A stretch of DNA of 64,000 nt from Photobacterium lutimaris. GTDB taxonomy: Bacteria > Pseudomonadota > Gammaproteobacteria > Enterobacterales > Vibrionaceae. The DNA lies in the NCBI RefSeq assembly GCF_003025555.1, contig NZ_PYMH01000008.1, forward strand, positions 181,771 through 245,770, given 5' to 3'. Shown piece by piece: positions 1-8,893 of the stretch; position 1 is the stretch's first letter, and every line of letters begins with the position of its first letter. The position numbers and the translations under genes are program-made. The notes beneath the pieces are model-generated. The model was not told the origin of the DNA. It made no database searches and saw nothing but the letters and a program-made list of their open reading frames with translations.

Positions 1-321
1 GAACCGGTGTTGTGGGTATACAAGAACGGCAGTGAAACCGAATGGCGGATCAGCGCCAATGAAGCGCGGCTGGATAAAAACCATATCCTGCAAATGACAG
101 GTAATGTCCGTATCTTCAACTTGTTACCAGACTCCGCCGTTCGCGTCATTCAGACCGATACCTTGCGACTGAATTTGGTCAGCAAGGATTTCAACACACC
201 GGATCATGTCATTATTACCGGTGATGCCTTCCAAAATGAAGGGACAGGCATGAAAGGCAACATGGACCGTAACATCGCCACCTTATTAAATAATGTAAAA
301 GGTAGATATGAAGCGCTATAA
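1..321 (+). CDS. lptC: LptC, LPS export protein (3' part only)
   Basis: The reading frame is open from the first base of the window to a stop at 321, so the start lies outside and only the last 106 codons are visible. LptC is the bitopic inner-membrane protein that hands lipopolysaccharide from the LptBFG transporter to periplasmic LptA. The visible part matches the C-terminal beta-jellyroll: 'RISANEARLDKNHILQMTGNV' type strands, then 'VITGDAF' and 'GTGMKGNMD', followed by the end 'LLNNVKGRYEAL'. The stop overlaps the start of lptA by 14 nt, the usual lptC-lptA-lptB arrangement. Identification rests on this fragment plus gene order, and is firm. Confidence 0.93.
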   Translation, partial: EPVLWVYKNGSETEWRISANEARLDKNHILQMTGNVRIFNLLPDSAVRVIQTDTLRLNLVSKDFNTPDHVIITGDAFQNEGTGMKGNMDRNIATLLNNVKGRYEAL

Positions 322-811
322 ATTAACGACCCTGCTCTGCCTGTGCCTGAGCACAGCCAGTTGGGCATTGAGTAATGACACCGAGCAGCCTATCTATATC
401 GACTCAGACAACCAGGAGTTGGATATTCAGAAGAATGTCGTGACCTTCACCGGCAATGTCATCCTGCGCCAAGGCAGTATCGATATCCGCGCCGACAGAG
501 TGGTTGTCACCCGTCCTGGTGGCCAGGAAGGCAAAGAAACCATTGATGCTTTCGGCAATCCAGCGACATTCCACCAGCTGATGGATGACGGCAAGCCAAT
601 TGATGGCTCAGCCAATAAAATGCGCTACGAGACCGCGACCGAGTTCCTCAAGATGACCGAAGAGGCCATCCTGATCCAAGAAGGCAGCGAAATTAAAGGT
701 AATGTGATCAGCTACCGTATCGACCAGCAGAAATTGGTGGCCGAAAGCAGCAAGAAGCAGCGTGTCACCACGATCCTTCAGCCGAACCAGTTGAACAACG
801 ACAAGAAGTAA
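308..811 (+). CDS. lptA: LptA, periplasmic LPS bridge protein
   Basis: LptA polymerises into the periplasmic bridge that carries lipopolysaccharide from LptC to the outer-membrane LptDE complex. The 167-residue product starts with a typical signal peptide (MKRYK, a hydrophobic leucine/cysteine stretch, cleavage near SWA at residues 18-20). The OstA-like beta-jellyroll follows, with the family pattern 'IYIDSDNQELDIQKNVVTFTGNV' split over residues 29-51 and 'GSIDIRADRVVVTRP' after it. It overlaps lptC by 14 nt and is followed 7 nt later by lptB, so the three are almost certainly co-transcribed and translationally coupled. Length is close to the family norm (about 185 in E. coli). Confidence 0.95.
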   Translation: MKRYKLTTLLCLCLSTASWALSNDTEQPIYIDSDNQELDIQKNVVTFTGNVILRQGSIDIRADRVVVTRPGGQEGKETIDAFGNPATFHQLMDDGKPIDGSANKMRYETATEFLKMTEEAILIQEGSEIKGNVISYRIDQQKLVAESSKKQRVTTILQPNQLNNDKK

Positions 812-818
812 CCACGCT

Positions 819-1544
819 ATGGCAACCTTAAAAGCACAACACCTAGCCAAAAGCTACAGCGGCCGCAAAGTGGTTTCTGATGTTAGCCTCAAAGTCGAGT
901 CGGGCAAGATTGTCGGCCTGCTCGGCCCCAACGGCGCGGGCAAGACCACCTCGTTCTACATGATTGTCGGCCTGGTGGCTCGTGATGAGGGCACCATCAC
1001 CATTGACGATACTGACATCAGCCTGCAGCCGATGCATAACCGTTCACGAATGGGGATTGGCTACTTGCCGCAGGAAGCGTCGATCTTCCGCAAGCTATCG
1101 GTCCACGATAACCTGATGGCTGTTCTGCAAACCCGCAAAGAGCTGTCAAAGCTTGAGCGCCAGGAAAAACTGGAAGAATTGTTGGATGAATTCAACATAC
1201 AGCACATTCGTAACAGCTTGGGTATGGCACTATCAGGGGGTGAGCGGCGGCGAGTAGAAATTGCACGGGCATTGGCCGCCAACCCGAAATTCATCCTGCT
1301 CGATGAGCCTTTTGCCGGCGTTGACCCTATATCTGTGATCGACATCAAGAAAATCATCGAACATTTGCGCGATCGTGGCCTTGGCGTACTGATCACCGAT
1401 CATAATGTTAGGGAAACACTGGATGTCTGCGAGCAAGCCTATATTGTCAGCCAAGGACAACTGATTGCTCACGGTACGCCATCTGAAGTACTCAATGATG
1501 AACATGTGAAACGAGTCTATCTGGGCGACCAGTTCCGTCTATAG
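819..1544 (+). CDS. lptB: LptB, ATPase of the LPS export transporter
   Basis: This is the cytoplasmic ATPase that powers extraction of lipopolysaccharide from the inner membrane with LptF/LptG. The ABC motifs are all present in 241 residues: Walker A GPNGAGKT (36-43), Q-loop Gln85, signature LSGGER (138-143), Walker B FILLDE (158-163) and switch His195. Length equals E. coli LptB (241). The gene starts 7 nt after lptA. lptF and lptG, usually elsewhere, are not in the window. About 110 nt separate it from rpoN, so rpoN may also have its own promoter. Confidence 0.97.
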   Translation: MATLKAQHLAKSYSGRKVVSDVSLKVESGKIVGLLGPNGAGKTTSFYMIVGLVARDEGTITIDDTDISLQPMHNRSRMGIGYLPQEASIFRKLSVHDNLMAVLQTRKELSKLERQEKLEELLDEFNIQHIRNSLGMALSGGERRRVEIARALAANPKFILLDEPFAGVDPISVIDIKKIIEHLRDRGLGVLITDHNVRETLDVCEQAYIVSQGQLIAHGTPSEVLNDEHVKRVYLGDQFRL

Positions 1545-1654
1545 TTAATTTATAGAGGTTTGATTGAAGCCACTGTGAACGCAGAGGATTCGGTCACTAT
1601 TTCGGGTACAAGGCAGCAAAAACCAGCGATAAAAATAAAGGTACATACAATAAT

Positions 1655-3145
1655 ATGAAAACCTCGCTCCAGCTTAAACTTGGTCAACAATTGGCAATGA
1701 CGCCTCAGCTCCAGCAAGCTATTCGCTTGTTGCAGTTATCGACTCTGGATTTGCAACAGGAAATCCAAGAGGCACTGGATGCAAACCCGTTACTGGAGCT
1801 GGAAGAAGGGACCCAAGAAGCGGGCAACGAGGAAGCTGACGGGAATTCGGCAACTGCCGACACAGCGGATAGCAGCAACGACGACGGTCAGTCCGAAGCT
1901 GCTGACGCTGACTCATTTGACACTTCCGATGCCATTGAACAGCAAGAGATGCCGGAAGATCTCCCGGTCGATACCACGTGGGATGATGTCTACAGTGCCA
2001 GTACCGGCAATACCGGTATCGCCATGGATGACGACATGCCGGTATACCAAGGCGAAACCACCGAAAGCCTGCAGGATTATCTGATGTGGCAGGTTGAGCT
2101 GACCCCGTTCAGTGAAACCGACCGCACTATCGCAACCTCCATCATTGATGCCATCGACGAAAAAGGCTACCTCACCTGCTCTGTCGAAGATATTCTCGAG
2201 AGCCAAGGCGATGACGATGTCGAGCTCGATGAAGTCGAAGCCGTCCTCAAGCGTATTCAGCAATTTGATCCGCTTGGCGTGGCCTCCCGCAACCTGCAGG
2301 AATGCCTACTGCTGCAACTGGCAACCTTCCAGCCGGATACCCCTTGGCTTACCGAAGCCCGGACGCTGCTGACTGATTACATCGACCTGCTGGCAAACCG
2401 TGATTACCGTCAGCTAATGCGTGACACCAAGCTCAAAGAGCCTGAACTCAAGCAAGTCATGCAGTTGATCCATGGTTTGGAGCCACGACCAGGTAACCGC
2501 GTGGTGACCTCAGATACCGAATATGTCGTCCCTGATGTGTCGGTATTCAAAGATCACGGCAAATGGGTGGTCACCATCAACCCAGACAGTGTGCCGCGGA
2601 TCAAAGTCAATGAACAGTACGCTGCTCTGAGCAAGAGTACCCGCAACTCGGCTGACAGCCAGTTTATCCGCACCCATTTGCAAGATGCCAAATGGCTGAT
2701 CAAAAGCTTAGAAAGCCGCAACGAAACCTTATTGAAAGTCGCCCGCTGCATTGTCGAGCACCAACAGGACTTCTTCGAATATGGCGAGGAAGCCATGAAG
2801 CCAATGGTACTCAACGATATCGCACTGGCGGTCGATATGCATGAATCCACCATATCCCGTGTGACGACGCAGAAATACATGCACACGCCGCGTGGGATCT
2901 TTGAATTGAAATACTTCTTCTCTAGTCACGTCAGCACCGACAACGGAGGCGAGTGTTCATCCACAGCCATCCGGGCCTTGGTGAAAAAGCTGGTAGCCGC
3001 CGAGAATCAGGCCAAACCGCTTAGTGACAGCAAGATAGCGACATTTCTGGCGGACCAAGGAATCATGGTAGCAAGAAGGACTATTGCTAAATACCGTGAA
3101 TCATTGGGTATCCCGCCGTCCAATCAGCGAAAACGTCTGCTCTAA
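1655..3145 (+). CDS. rpoN: RNA polymerase sigma-54 factor
   Basis: RpoN directs core polymerase to -24/-12 promoters activated by AAA+ enhancer-binding proteins; in vibrios it controls flagella, nitrogen metabolism and quorum-sensing small RNAs. The 496-residue product shows the glutamine/leucine-rich Region I (residues 1-48, with MTPQLQQAIRLLQLS), a long acidic Region II (about 50-135), the core-binding domain, a helix-turn-helix near 390-410 and the RpoN box ARRTIAKYRE at 473-482 that reads the -24 element. The acidic region is longer than in E. coli (477 residues in total). Next to hpf, ptsN, rapZ and npr it forms the standard sigma-54 / nitrogen-PTS cluster. Confidence 0.97.
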   Translation: MKTSLQLKLGQQLAMTPQLQQAIRLLQLSTLDLQQEIQEALDANPLLELEEGTQEAGNEEADGNSATADTADSSNDDGQSEAADADSFDTSDAIEQQEMPEDLPVDTTWDDVYSASTGNTGIAMDDDMPVYQGETTESLQDYLMWQVELTPFSETDRTIATSIIDAIDEKGYLTCSVEDILESQGDDDVELDEVEAVLKRIQQFDPLGVASRNLQECLLLQLATFQPDTPWLTEARTLLTDYIDLLANRDYRQLMRDTKLKEPELKQVMQLIHGLEPRPGNRVVTSDTEYVVPDVSVFKDHGKWVVTINPDSVPRIKVNEQYAALSKSTRNSADSQFIRTHLQDAKWLIKSLESRNETLLKVARCIVEHQQDFFEYGEEAMKPMVLNDIALAVDMHESTISRVTTQKYMHTPRGIFELKYFFSSHVSTDNGGECSSTAIRALVKKLVAAENQAKPLSDSKIATFLADQGIMVARRTIAKYRESLGIPPSNQRKRLL

Positions 3146-3165
3146 CAGACACCACAAGAAGGAAG

Positions 3166-3459
3166 ATGTCTATGCAAATCAATCTCACTGGCCACCATGT
3201 AGAAATTACCCCATCCATGCGTGAGTACGTGGAGACGAAGTTCAATAAGCTAGAGCGGTTTTTCGATAAAATCAATAATGTCCATGTCATCCTGAACGTT
3301 GAAAAGCTCCAACAAGTCGCTGAAGCGACACTACATATTAACGCTGGAGAAATCCACGCAAAAGCGGATTCGGAAAATATGTATGCCGCTATTGATGCAT
3401 TAACTGATAAACTGGTTCGTCAACTTAACAAACACAAAGATAAGCTCAACAACCACTGA
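3166..3459 (+). CDS. hpf: Short ribosome hibernation-promoting factor HPF
   Basis: This 97-residue protein is the short-type HPF, which binds the 30S decoding region and, with RMF, turns 70S ribosomes into inactive 100S dimers in stationary phase. The sequence has the YfiA/HPF beta-alpha-beta-beta-beta-alpha pattern: MQINLTGHHVEITPSMREY at the N-terminus, then 'KLERFFDKI' and 'ADSENMYAAIDALTDKLVRQL'. It lacks the C-terminal dimerisation domain of long HPF. The start is preceded by AAGGAAG a few bases upstream. It sits 20 nt after rpoN and 3 nt before ptsN, the conserved order. Confidence 0.95.
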   Translation: MSMQINLTGHHVEITPSMREYVETKFNKLERFFDKINNVHVILNVEKLQQVAEATLHINAGEIHAKADSENMYAAIDALTDKLVRQLNKHKDKLNNH

Positions 3460-3462
3460 ATC

Positions 3463-3912
3463 ATGCAACTGAGTAATGTATTGAGCCTGGACTGCACGAA
3501 AAGTGCAGTCCCTTGCTCCAGCAAAAAGCGTGCCTTGGAAATCATCAGCGAAGTCGCTGCCAAGCACCTAGACCAAAACCCCCAGCCGCTGTTCGAGTGT
3601 ATGCTCAACCGTGAGAAGATGGGCAGTACCGGTATCGGCAACGGTATCGCGATCCCGCATGGCCGGATCAGCAGCAGCGATCAAGCCATTGCCGTGCTCA
3701 TCCAGTGCCAGGCCCCCATCCAATTCGACGCCATCGACAACCAACCTGTGGATCTGCTCTTTGCCTTGCTTGTTCCTGACGAGCAGTGCCAGCAGCACCT
3801 CAAGACCCTGTCCAGCATGGCTGAAAAACTGAGTAACAAACAGATTTGTAAGCAGCTACGCACCGCAAAAAGTGACGAAGAGCTTTATCAAATCCTGACC
3901 TGTGATTCATAA
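3463..3912 (+). CDS. ptsN: Nitrogen-regulatory PTS EIIA (EIIA-Ntr)
   Basis: EIIA-Ntr is the last phosphate acceptor of the nitrogen phosphotransferase chain (PtsP to NPr to PtsN). It acts by protein contact rather than sugar transport, for example on potassium transport and sensor kinases. The 149-residue product has the type-2 EIIA fold with the phospho-acceptor His66 in the motif GIAIPHGR (61-68). The start is 3 nt after hpf, which implies translational coupling. Its partner npr lies two genes downstream. PtsP is not in this window. Confidence 0.96.
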   Translation: MQLSNVLSLDCTKSAVPCSSKKRALEIISEVAAKHLDQNPQPLFECMLNREKMGSTGIGNGIAIPHGRISSSDQAIAVLIQCQAPIQFDAIDNQPVDLLFALLVPDEQCQQHLKTLSSMAEKLSNKQICKQLRTAKSDEELYQILTCDS

Positions 3913-3952
3913 TGAACGCCACACTCTCCATGAATGTTAAGGATTGCCAGCC

Positions 3953-4804
3953 ATGATGTTAATGGTCGTAAGCGGACGCTCGGGTTCAGGAAAATCCATC
4001 GCCCTGCGGGTATTGGAAGATCTTGGCTATTACTGTGTTGATAACCTTCCGGTTAACCTACTTCCTCAGTTCATTGAGACCCAGCAAGGCAACCAGCAAA
4101 ATATCGCCGTCAGTATTGATGTGCGCAACATGCCCGATGATCCCGAAGAAATCAGCCATACCTTGGACACCCTCGGTGATGACGTCGATGTCAATGTGAT
4201 CTACCTTGATGCCGATGACAAGACACTGGTCAAGCGCTACAGCGAAACCCGCCGTCTGCACCCGCTATCACGCCATGGTATGACCCTGGAGCAAGCAATT
4301 TTGTCGGAAAGTACCCAGCTTTCCAGCCTCAAGGCCCGGGCAGATCTAGTAATAGATACCACCACCAAGTCGATTCATGACTTGAGTGAAACGGTCCGCT
4401 CACGGGTACTGGGCCGTGAGTCGCGCGAGCTGATCATGGTATTCGAGTCCTTCGGCTTCAAGTACGGCCTGCCCAACGACGCCGACTATGTATTCGATGT
4501 CCGCTTCTTACCGAATCCACACTGGATCCCTGAGCTCAAGCCACTCACGGGCTTAGATCAGGGAGTCAAAGATTACCTGTCGGGCCATGCCGAGGTTAGC
4601 CAACTGATCTATCAGGTACGGAACTTCATTGAAACCTGGCTGCCAATGCTAGAGAAAAATAACCGCAGCTATATCACCGTCGCCATAGGCTGTACCGGTG
4701 GCCAACACCGCTCGGTCTATATTACTCAGCAACTGGCAGAGTATTTCCGCTACGAAGGCCACCAAGTTCAGGTGAGGCACCGCACGCTGGAAAAAAGCAA
4801 ATAA
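3953..4804 (+). CDS. rapZ: RapZ, RNase adapter / GlmZ-binding protein
   Basis: RapZ binds the small RNA GlmZ and presents it to RNase E, so controlling glucosamine-6-phosphate synthase and the supply of cell-wall precursors. The 283-residue product (E. coli 284) has a P-loop GRSGSGKS at 8-15, the conserved RRLHPLS, the block VFESFGFKYG and the C-terminal IGCTGGQHRSVYI that belongs to the RNA-binding domain. I place the start at ATG 3953 because TAAGGA lies 9 nt upstream and the protein then aligns with E. coli from residue 1. An in-frame TTG at 3944 would add only three residues. The stop overlaps npr by one base (TAATG). Confidence 0.96.
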   Translation: MMLMVVSGRSGSGKSIALRVLEDLGYYCVDNLPVNLLPQFIETQQGNQQNIAVSIDVRNMPDDPEEISHTLDTLGDDVDVNVIYLDADDKTLVKRYSETRRLHPLSRHGMTLEQAILSESTQLSSLKARADLVIDTTTKSIHDLSETVRSRVLGRESRELIMVFESFGFKYGLPNDADYVFDVRFLPNPHWIPELKPLTGLDQGVKDYLSGHAEVSQLIYQVRNFIETWLPMLEKNNRSYITVAIGCTGGQHRSVYITQQLAEYFRYEGHQVQVRHRTLEKSK

Positions 4805-5079
4805 TGACCGTTTTCTCACGTGAACTGTTTATCAAAAACCGCCTGGGCCTCCATGCCCGGGCTGCCATCAAACTGGTTGAGCTGGCACAGAGTTTCGAGT
4901 CCAGTATCACCATCCGCAATGGTGAAAAGAGTGCCACCGCTGACAGTGTCATGGGACTCCTGATGCTCGAGTCAGCCCAAGGCCAACAGGTCGTAGTCTG
5001 CGCCAAAGGTGATGATGCCGAGCAGGCTATCAAGGCTGTCAGCACACTGATCGAAGCGGGCTTTGATGAAGAAAATTAA
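4804..5079 (+). CDS. npr: NPr, HPr-like phosphocarrier of the nitrogen PTS
   Basis: NPr (PtsO) passes phosphate from EI-Ntr to EIIA-Ntr. The 91-residue product has the HPr fold, with the phospho-histidine His17 in the motif RLGLHARAA (13-21) and the conserved SVMGLLMLESAQG helix region. Neighbouring ptsN encodes its acceptor. Its ATG shares a base with the rapZ stop, so translation is coupled. In enterobacteria unphosphorylated NPr also contacts other proteins such as LpxD; nothing in the sequence tests that here. Confidence 0.95.
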   Translation: MTVFSRELFIKNRLGLHARAAIKLVELAQSFESSITIRNGEKSATADSVMGLLMLESAQGQQVVVCAKGDDAEQAIKAVSTLIEAGFDEEN

Positions 5080-5311
5080 CCGGATCAACCCCCTAAAACG
5101 TTAACGCCGGTAACCTCGCCGGCCGCTCCTCACCGGCAACCAAGCCGCTAGTGCAATAATTCATCAATTCCTCTCACATCTGGTGAGACACACCCCGATG
5201 ATTGCGTTAAAATTCAATTTATTGCGCTGTTATACCATCTCGTCATCCGCCACTTGTCAGGCGGGTACACTGAGGTATTTCACATCTGAGTCATTTGGGG
5301 TACTGCAAACA

Positions 5312-6670
5312 ATGGCCGATGTCATCGATCAAGATCAAACTCATCAAACGCTGCAAGAAGTCAACCGAGCGCTTGAAAACGGCATGTTTGTCCATGTCCG
5401 CCGCATGCTCCAGGATATGGAGCCGGAAGATATTGCCCACCTGCTAGAGGCTTCCCCGCCCAAAGAGCGTCAGGTTCTGTGGCAGCTAACCGATCCCGAA
5501 GAACAGGGTGAAATCCTTGACGAACTCTCAGAAGACGTCAAAGACGGTATTGTTGCCCAGATGGCACCGGATAAGCTGGCGGCTGTCACCGAAGGGATGG
5601 AAACGGATGACGTCGCCTACGTCCTGCGTAGCCTTCCCGACAGCAAGTACCAAGAAGTACTGGCCCAGATGGATGCCACCGACCGGCACCGAGTAGAAAA
5701 GGCGTTGGCCTATCCGGAGGAAACCGCCGGTGGGATCATGAGCACCGACTTTATTACCATCCGCAGCGATGTCACTGCAGATGTCGTACTTCGCTACTTG
5801 CGCATGAAAAGCGAGCTACCGGAAGCTACCGATGCCCTGTATGTTGTCGACCAGAACGAGAAACTGATCGGGCATTTGTCTCTTGCGACCCTGATCACCA
5901 CCCAGCCAGACACCGAAATCCATGACGTGATGGACGACGCTGACGAAGCGATCCCGGTCGATATGGACGATGGCGAAGTGGCCAACCTGTTCGAGCGCCG
6001 TAACTGGCTGTCAGCCCCGGTTGTTGATGCCGACAACCAGCTCGTCGGCCGTATTACGATCGATGATGTGGTCGATATTATCCGTGAAGACGCCGAGCAC
6101 TCGATGATGAGCATGGCGGGTATGGATGACGACGAAGATACCTTTGCACCGGTGGTCAAGTCGGCCAAGCGACGCAGCATCTGGCTGGGTGTCAACGTGC
6201 TGGCCGCGCTGGCCGCCGCATCGGTATCGAACCTGTTCGAAGAAACGCTGGAACAAATGGCAGCGATTGCCATCCTGATGACCATCGTGCCGTCAATGGG
6301 TGGTGTAGCTGGCAACCAAACCGTTGCCCTGGTGATCCGCGGCTTGGCCGTCGGCCACATCGGGGAAACCAACACCCGCTGGCTATTAAGCAAAGAAGCC
6401 CGGGTAGGCCTGCTCAACGGCCTTCTTTGGGCGGCGATTATTGGCGGTGTAGTGGTGCTCTGGAAGGGTAACCTGTTGCTAGGTGCCATTATTGCCGGCG
6501 CGATGCTGACCAACCTGCTGGTCGCCGGGGTGGCCGGGGTTTGTATTCCGATTATGCTTAAGAAGATGAACATCGACCCGGCTTTGGCTGGCGGGATGGC
6601 CCTGACCACCATTACCGATATCATCGGTCTATCCGTCTTCCTCGGCTTGGCGACCCTATTTCTTGTCTAA
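5312..6670 (+). CDS. mgtE: MgtE-family magnesium channel
   Basis: MgtE is a homodimeric inner-membrane Mg2+ channel gated by intracellular magnesium. Reading from ATG 5312 gives 452 residues: an acidic N-domain of superhelical repeats (about 1-130), two CBS domains (about 135-255) and five C-terminal membrane segments (about 285-450) containing the pore motif VPSMGGVAGNQT and the conserved aspartate in TTITDIIGL. An in-frame ATG at 5183 would add 43 residues that resemble no MgtE N-terminus, so I chose 5312, which has a GGGG stretch 12 nt upstream. The 232 nt before the gene show no recognisable magnesium riboswitch. Confidence 0.93.
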   Translation: MADVIDQDQTHQTLQEVNRALENGMFVHVRRMLQDMEPEDIAHLLEASPPKERQVLWQLTDPEEQGEILDELSEDVKDGIVAQMAPDKLAAVTEGMETDDVAYVLRSLPDSKYQEVLAQMDATDRHRVEKALAYPEETAGGIMSTDFITIRSDVTADVVLRYLRMKSELPEATDALYVVDQNEKLIGHLSLATLITTQPDTEIHDVMDDADEAIPVDMDDGEVANLFERRNWLSAPVVDADNQLVGRITIDDVVDIIREDAEHSMMSMAGMDDDEDTFAPVVKSAKRRSIWLGVNVLAALAAASVSNLFEETLEQMAAIAILMTIVPSMGGVAGNQTVALVIRGLAVGHIGETNTRWLLSKEARVGLLNGLLWAAIIGGVVVLWKGNLLLGAIIAGAMLTNLLVAGVAGVCIPIMLKKMNIDPALAGGMALTTITDIIGLSVFLGLATLFLV

Positions 6671-6710
6671 ACCGTTTATATAAATCGTTAAGTCCAAACG
6701 ACAGACATAA

Positions 6711-6743
6711 AAAAAGCGAGAGCAACAATGCTCTCGCTTTTTT
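6711..6743 (+). terminator. Rho-independent terminator after mgtE
   Basis: An 8-bp perfect GC-rich stem (GCGAGAGC 6716-6723 with GCTCTCGC 6730-6737) with a six-base loop, flanked by A5 on the left and T6 on the right. The flanking A and T runs let it work in both directions, although pmbA on the other strand ends about 80 nt away, beyond the CTAG-rich element. Confidence 0.93.
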
Positions 6744-6756
6744 ATGGCGAGTTCCT

Positions 6757-6814
6757 GGATCCTAGAACCTAGAAACAGCTCTCTCTAGGAGCTAGGATCT
6801 ATCTCCTAGGATCC
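6757..6814. repeat. CTAG-rich palindromic intergenic element
   Basis: Between the mgtE terminator and the pmbA stop lies a 58-bp stretch with five CTAG tetramers (6762, 6769, 6785, 6792, 6806). ATCCTAGAACCTAG (6759-6772) is matched at 12 of 14 positions by the reverse complement of CTAGGAGCTAGGAT (6785-6798), and GGATCCTAG at 6757 pairs with CTAGGATCC at 6806-6814. It can fold into nested hairpins on either strand. Its position between two converging genes is typical of REP-like elements. I cannot tell from one copy whether it is a dispersed family. Confidence 0.6.
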
Positions 6815-6820
6815 CGAGGG

Positions 6821-8188
6821 TTATTCACCCGCGATCTTCATGCTATCAAGCAACATTGACCCGGTTTGGATCTGACTGCGGGTTTCGGTATCGGTCCCAA
6901 TGGCCACGATATTTTGCATCATATCTTTGAGGTTACCGGCAATGGTAATTTCACTGACCGGGTATTGGATTTCACCGTTTTCAACCCAGAAACCCGCTGC
7001 ACCACGGGAGTAATCACCGGTCACGATGTTAACGCCCTGGCCCATCAGCTCGGTCACCAACAGACCGCGGTCCATCTTCTTGAGCATCTGCTCGAAGCTC
7101 TCACCGGTCGAGTTCACCAACCAGTTATGGATACCACCGGCATGCCCAGTAGGCTGGCGGCCAAGCTTGCGGGCAGCATAGCTCGTCATCAAGTACGATT
7201 GCAGGCGGCCATCCTGGATAATCTCAAGATCTTTGGTTGCCAGGCCTTCGCTATCAAATGGCGTACTGGCCATGCCACGCAGGATATGAGGGCGCTCACT
7301 GATGTTGAGCCACTCTGGGAAGATCTGCTCACCCAGCTTATCAAGCAAGAATGACGATTTACGATACAGGTTAGAACCGCTGATCCCCATCACCAAGTGA
7401 CCAAACATACCGGTCGCAATATCGGCTGCAAACATCACCGGCGCTTCTCGGGTTGACAGTTTATGCGGGTCAACACGGCCAGCTGTTCGCTCAGCAGCAT
7501 GGCGGCCAACCGTTTCCGGCGTCCACAGCTCGCTGGCACAGCGTGCCGTCGTATAGCTATAGTCGCGCTCCATCTCGCCGTTCTTGCCCTCGGCAATCAC
7601 ACAACAGCTGGTGCTGTGGCGACTCGAGGCATAGCTAGCCAGCATACCGTGGCTATTGCCGTAGACGCGGATCCCGTAATGACTATCGTAGCTGGCACCG
7701 TCGCTCTGCTTGATACGAGGATCAAACTCCAGCGCCGCCTGCTCGGCTCGGGCAGCAATTTCAGCGGCATGATCCGGCTCAGGCTCATCCGGGTGGAACA
7801 GATCCAAATCAGGGATATCTTTGGCCATCAGCTCAGCAGGACCGGGACCGGCAAACGGGTCTTCGGATGTATAGCGAGCGATATCCAGCGCCGCCGCAAC
7901 CGTCTGGGCAATCGCCTTTTCGCTCAGGTCCGACGTCGAGGCACTGCCTTTACGCTGACCACGATAGACCGTGATACCCAGAGCCCCATCGCTGTTGAAC
8001 TCGACATTCTCGACTTCGCACATCCGGGTCGATACGCTGATCCCTGTGGTTTTATTAATCGCGACTTCCGCTGCATCAGCTTGCTGACCGGCAACTTCCA
8101 GAGCTTTTGCCACTGCGGCCTCTAGTTCCACACGCTGCTGGGCAACCTGTTCTCTCACGTCCATACTTATCGTCTCAAAAATGGCCAT
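6821..8188 (-). CDS. pmbA: PmbA/TldE, metalloprotease partner
   Basis: PmbA (TldE) forms a heterodimer with TldD that degrades unfolded or modified peptides, matures microcin B17 and helps degrade the CcdA antitoxin in E. coli. The 455-residue product (E. coli 450) carries conserved family blocks KTTGISVSTR, VENVEFNSDGALGITVY, GMASTPFDSEG and GDYSRGAAGFWVENGEIQYP. Like other PmbA proteins it lacks the HExxxH zinc motif, which TldD supplies. The true start may be the internal ATG at 8164, because homologues begin at MDV. Its partner tldD lies at 8972-10420, with darP in between on the other strand. Confidence 0.95.
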   Translation of the reverse strand: MAIFETISMDVREQVAQQRVELEAAVAKALEVAGQQADAAEVAINKTTGISVSTRMCEVENVEFNSDGALGITVYRGQRKGSASTSDLSEKAIAQTVAAALDIARYTSEDPFAGPGPAELMAKDIPDLDLFHPDEPEPDHAAEIAARAEQAALEFDPRIKQSDGASYDSHYGIRVYGNSHGMLASYASSRHSTSCCVIAEGKNGEMERDYSYTTARCASELWTPETVGRHAAERTAGRVDPHKLSTREAPVMFAADIATGMFGHLVMGISGSNLYRKSSFLLDKLGEQIFPEWLNISERPHILRGMASTPFDSEGLATKDLEIIQDGRLQSYLMTSYAARKLGRQPTGHAGGIHNWLVNSTGESFEQMLKKMDRGLLVTELMGQGVNIVTGDYSRGAAGFWVENGEIQYPVSEITIAGNLKDMMQNIVAIGTDTETRSQIQTGSMLLDSMKIAGE

Positions 8189-8334
8189 TCCGTTCAGGTC
8201 ACGCTTTCAGCGTGAAGGATAAGCCAATGAATTGGGTATTACTCTTAGGATAACACTGCCTAGGTGGAATTTGCGCCCCAAATCGCGATTAAACTGGTAA
8301 AATAAAAACCAAATGCAATCGTCATGAGCCTGTT

Positions 8335-8859
8335 ATGAGCCGTAAAAACCAAAAAGCCCCATGGGAACCGGAAGAAGAAATCATCTGGGTCAGTAAATCC
8401 GAGATGAAACGCGACATGGATGCCCTCCAGAAGCTAGGTGAACAGCTGGTTGAGCTTAAACCTAATGCACTCGCCAAAGTGCCTCTTGATGAAGAGATGC
8501 TTGAAGCCGTTAAAGACGCCCAGCGTTTCAACAAAGAAGCGCGCCGCCGTCAACTACAGCGCATCGGTAAACTGATGCGCCAGGTTGACGTTGAGCCTAT
8601 CCAAGCGGCATTGGACAAGCTGAACAACAAGCACAACCAAGCAACAGCCGAACTAAAGAAGCTTGAGCAAAAGCGCGACAGGCTAATTGAAAACGGCGAT
8701 AGCATGATTAACGCTATCATGGTTGATCACCCAGACGCTGATCGCCAGCGCCTGCGCCAACTTGTTCGCCAAGCCAACAAAGAAAAGGCCCAGGGTAAGC
8801 CAGCTAAAGCGTACCGCGAAATTTTCCAGTACCTCAAAGCGCTGTACCTGACTGACTAA
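8335..8859 (+). CDS. darP: DarP (YjgA), 50S ribosome maturation factor
   Basis: The 174-residue highly charged helical protein belongs to the YjgA/DarP family (DUF615), which associates with late 50S precursors and supports 23S rRNA folding near the peptidyl-transferase centre. Visible family marks are the start 'SRKNQKAPWEPEEEIIWVSKSEMKRD', read as residues 2-27, and the C-terminal run 'ADRQRLRQLVRQANKE' and 'AYREIFQYLK'. It lies between pmbA and tldD but on the opposite strand, transcribed divergently from pmbA; in E. coli yjgA is likewise beside pmbA. A bidirectional terminator follows. Confidence 0.93.
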   Translation: MSRKNQKAPWEPEEEIIWVSKSEMKRDMDALQKLGEQLVELKPNALAKVPLDEEMLEAVKDAQRFNKEARRRQLQRIGKLMRQVDVEPIQAALDKLNNKHNQATAELKKLEQKRDRLIENGDSMINAIMVDHPDADRQRLRQLVRQANKEKAQGKPAKAYREIFQYLKALYLTD

Positions 8860-8893
8860 ACAACCGCTTTGTTGTTTGTTGATACGCCGATAC

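Noticed and set aside
5080..5311. Possible magnesium riboswitch before mgtE
   Set aside because: No conserved M-box pairing was found, and gamma-proteobacterial mgtE genes do not normally carry one.
5794..6624. A 276-codon open frame on the minus strand
   Set aside because: It lies wholly inside mgtE, has no family resemblance and reflects codon bias on the opposite strand.
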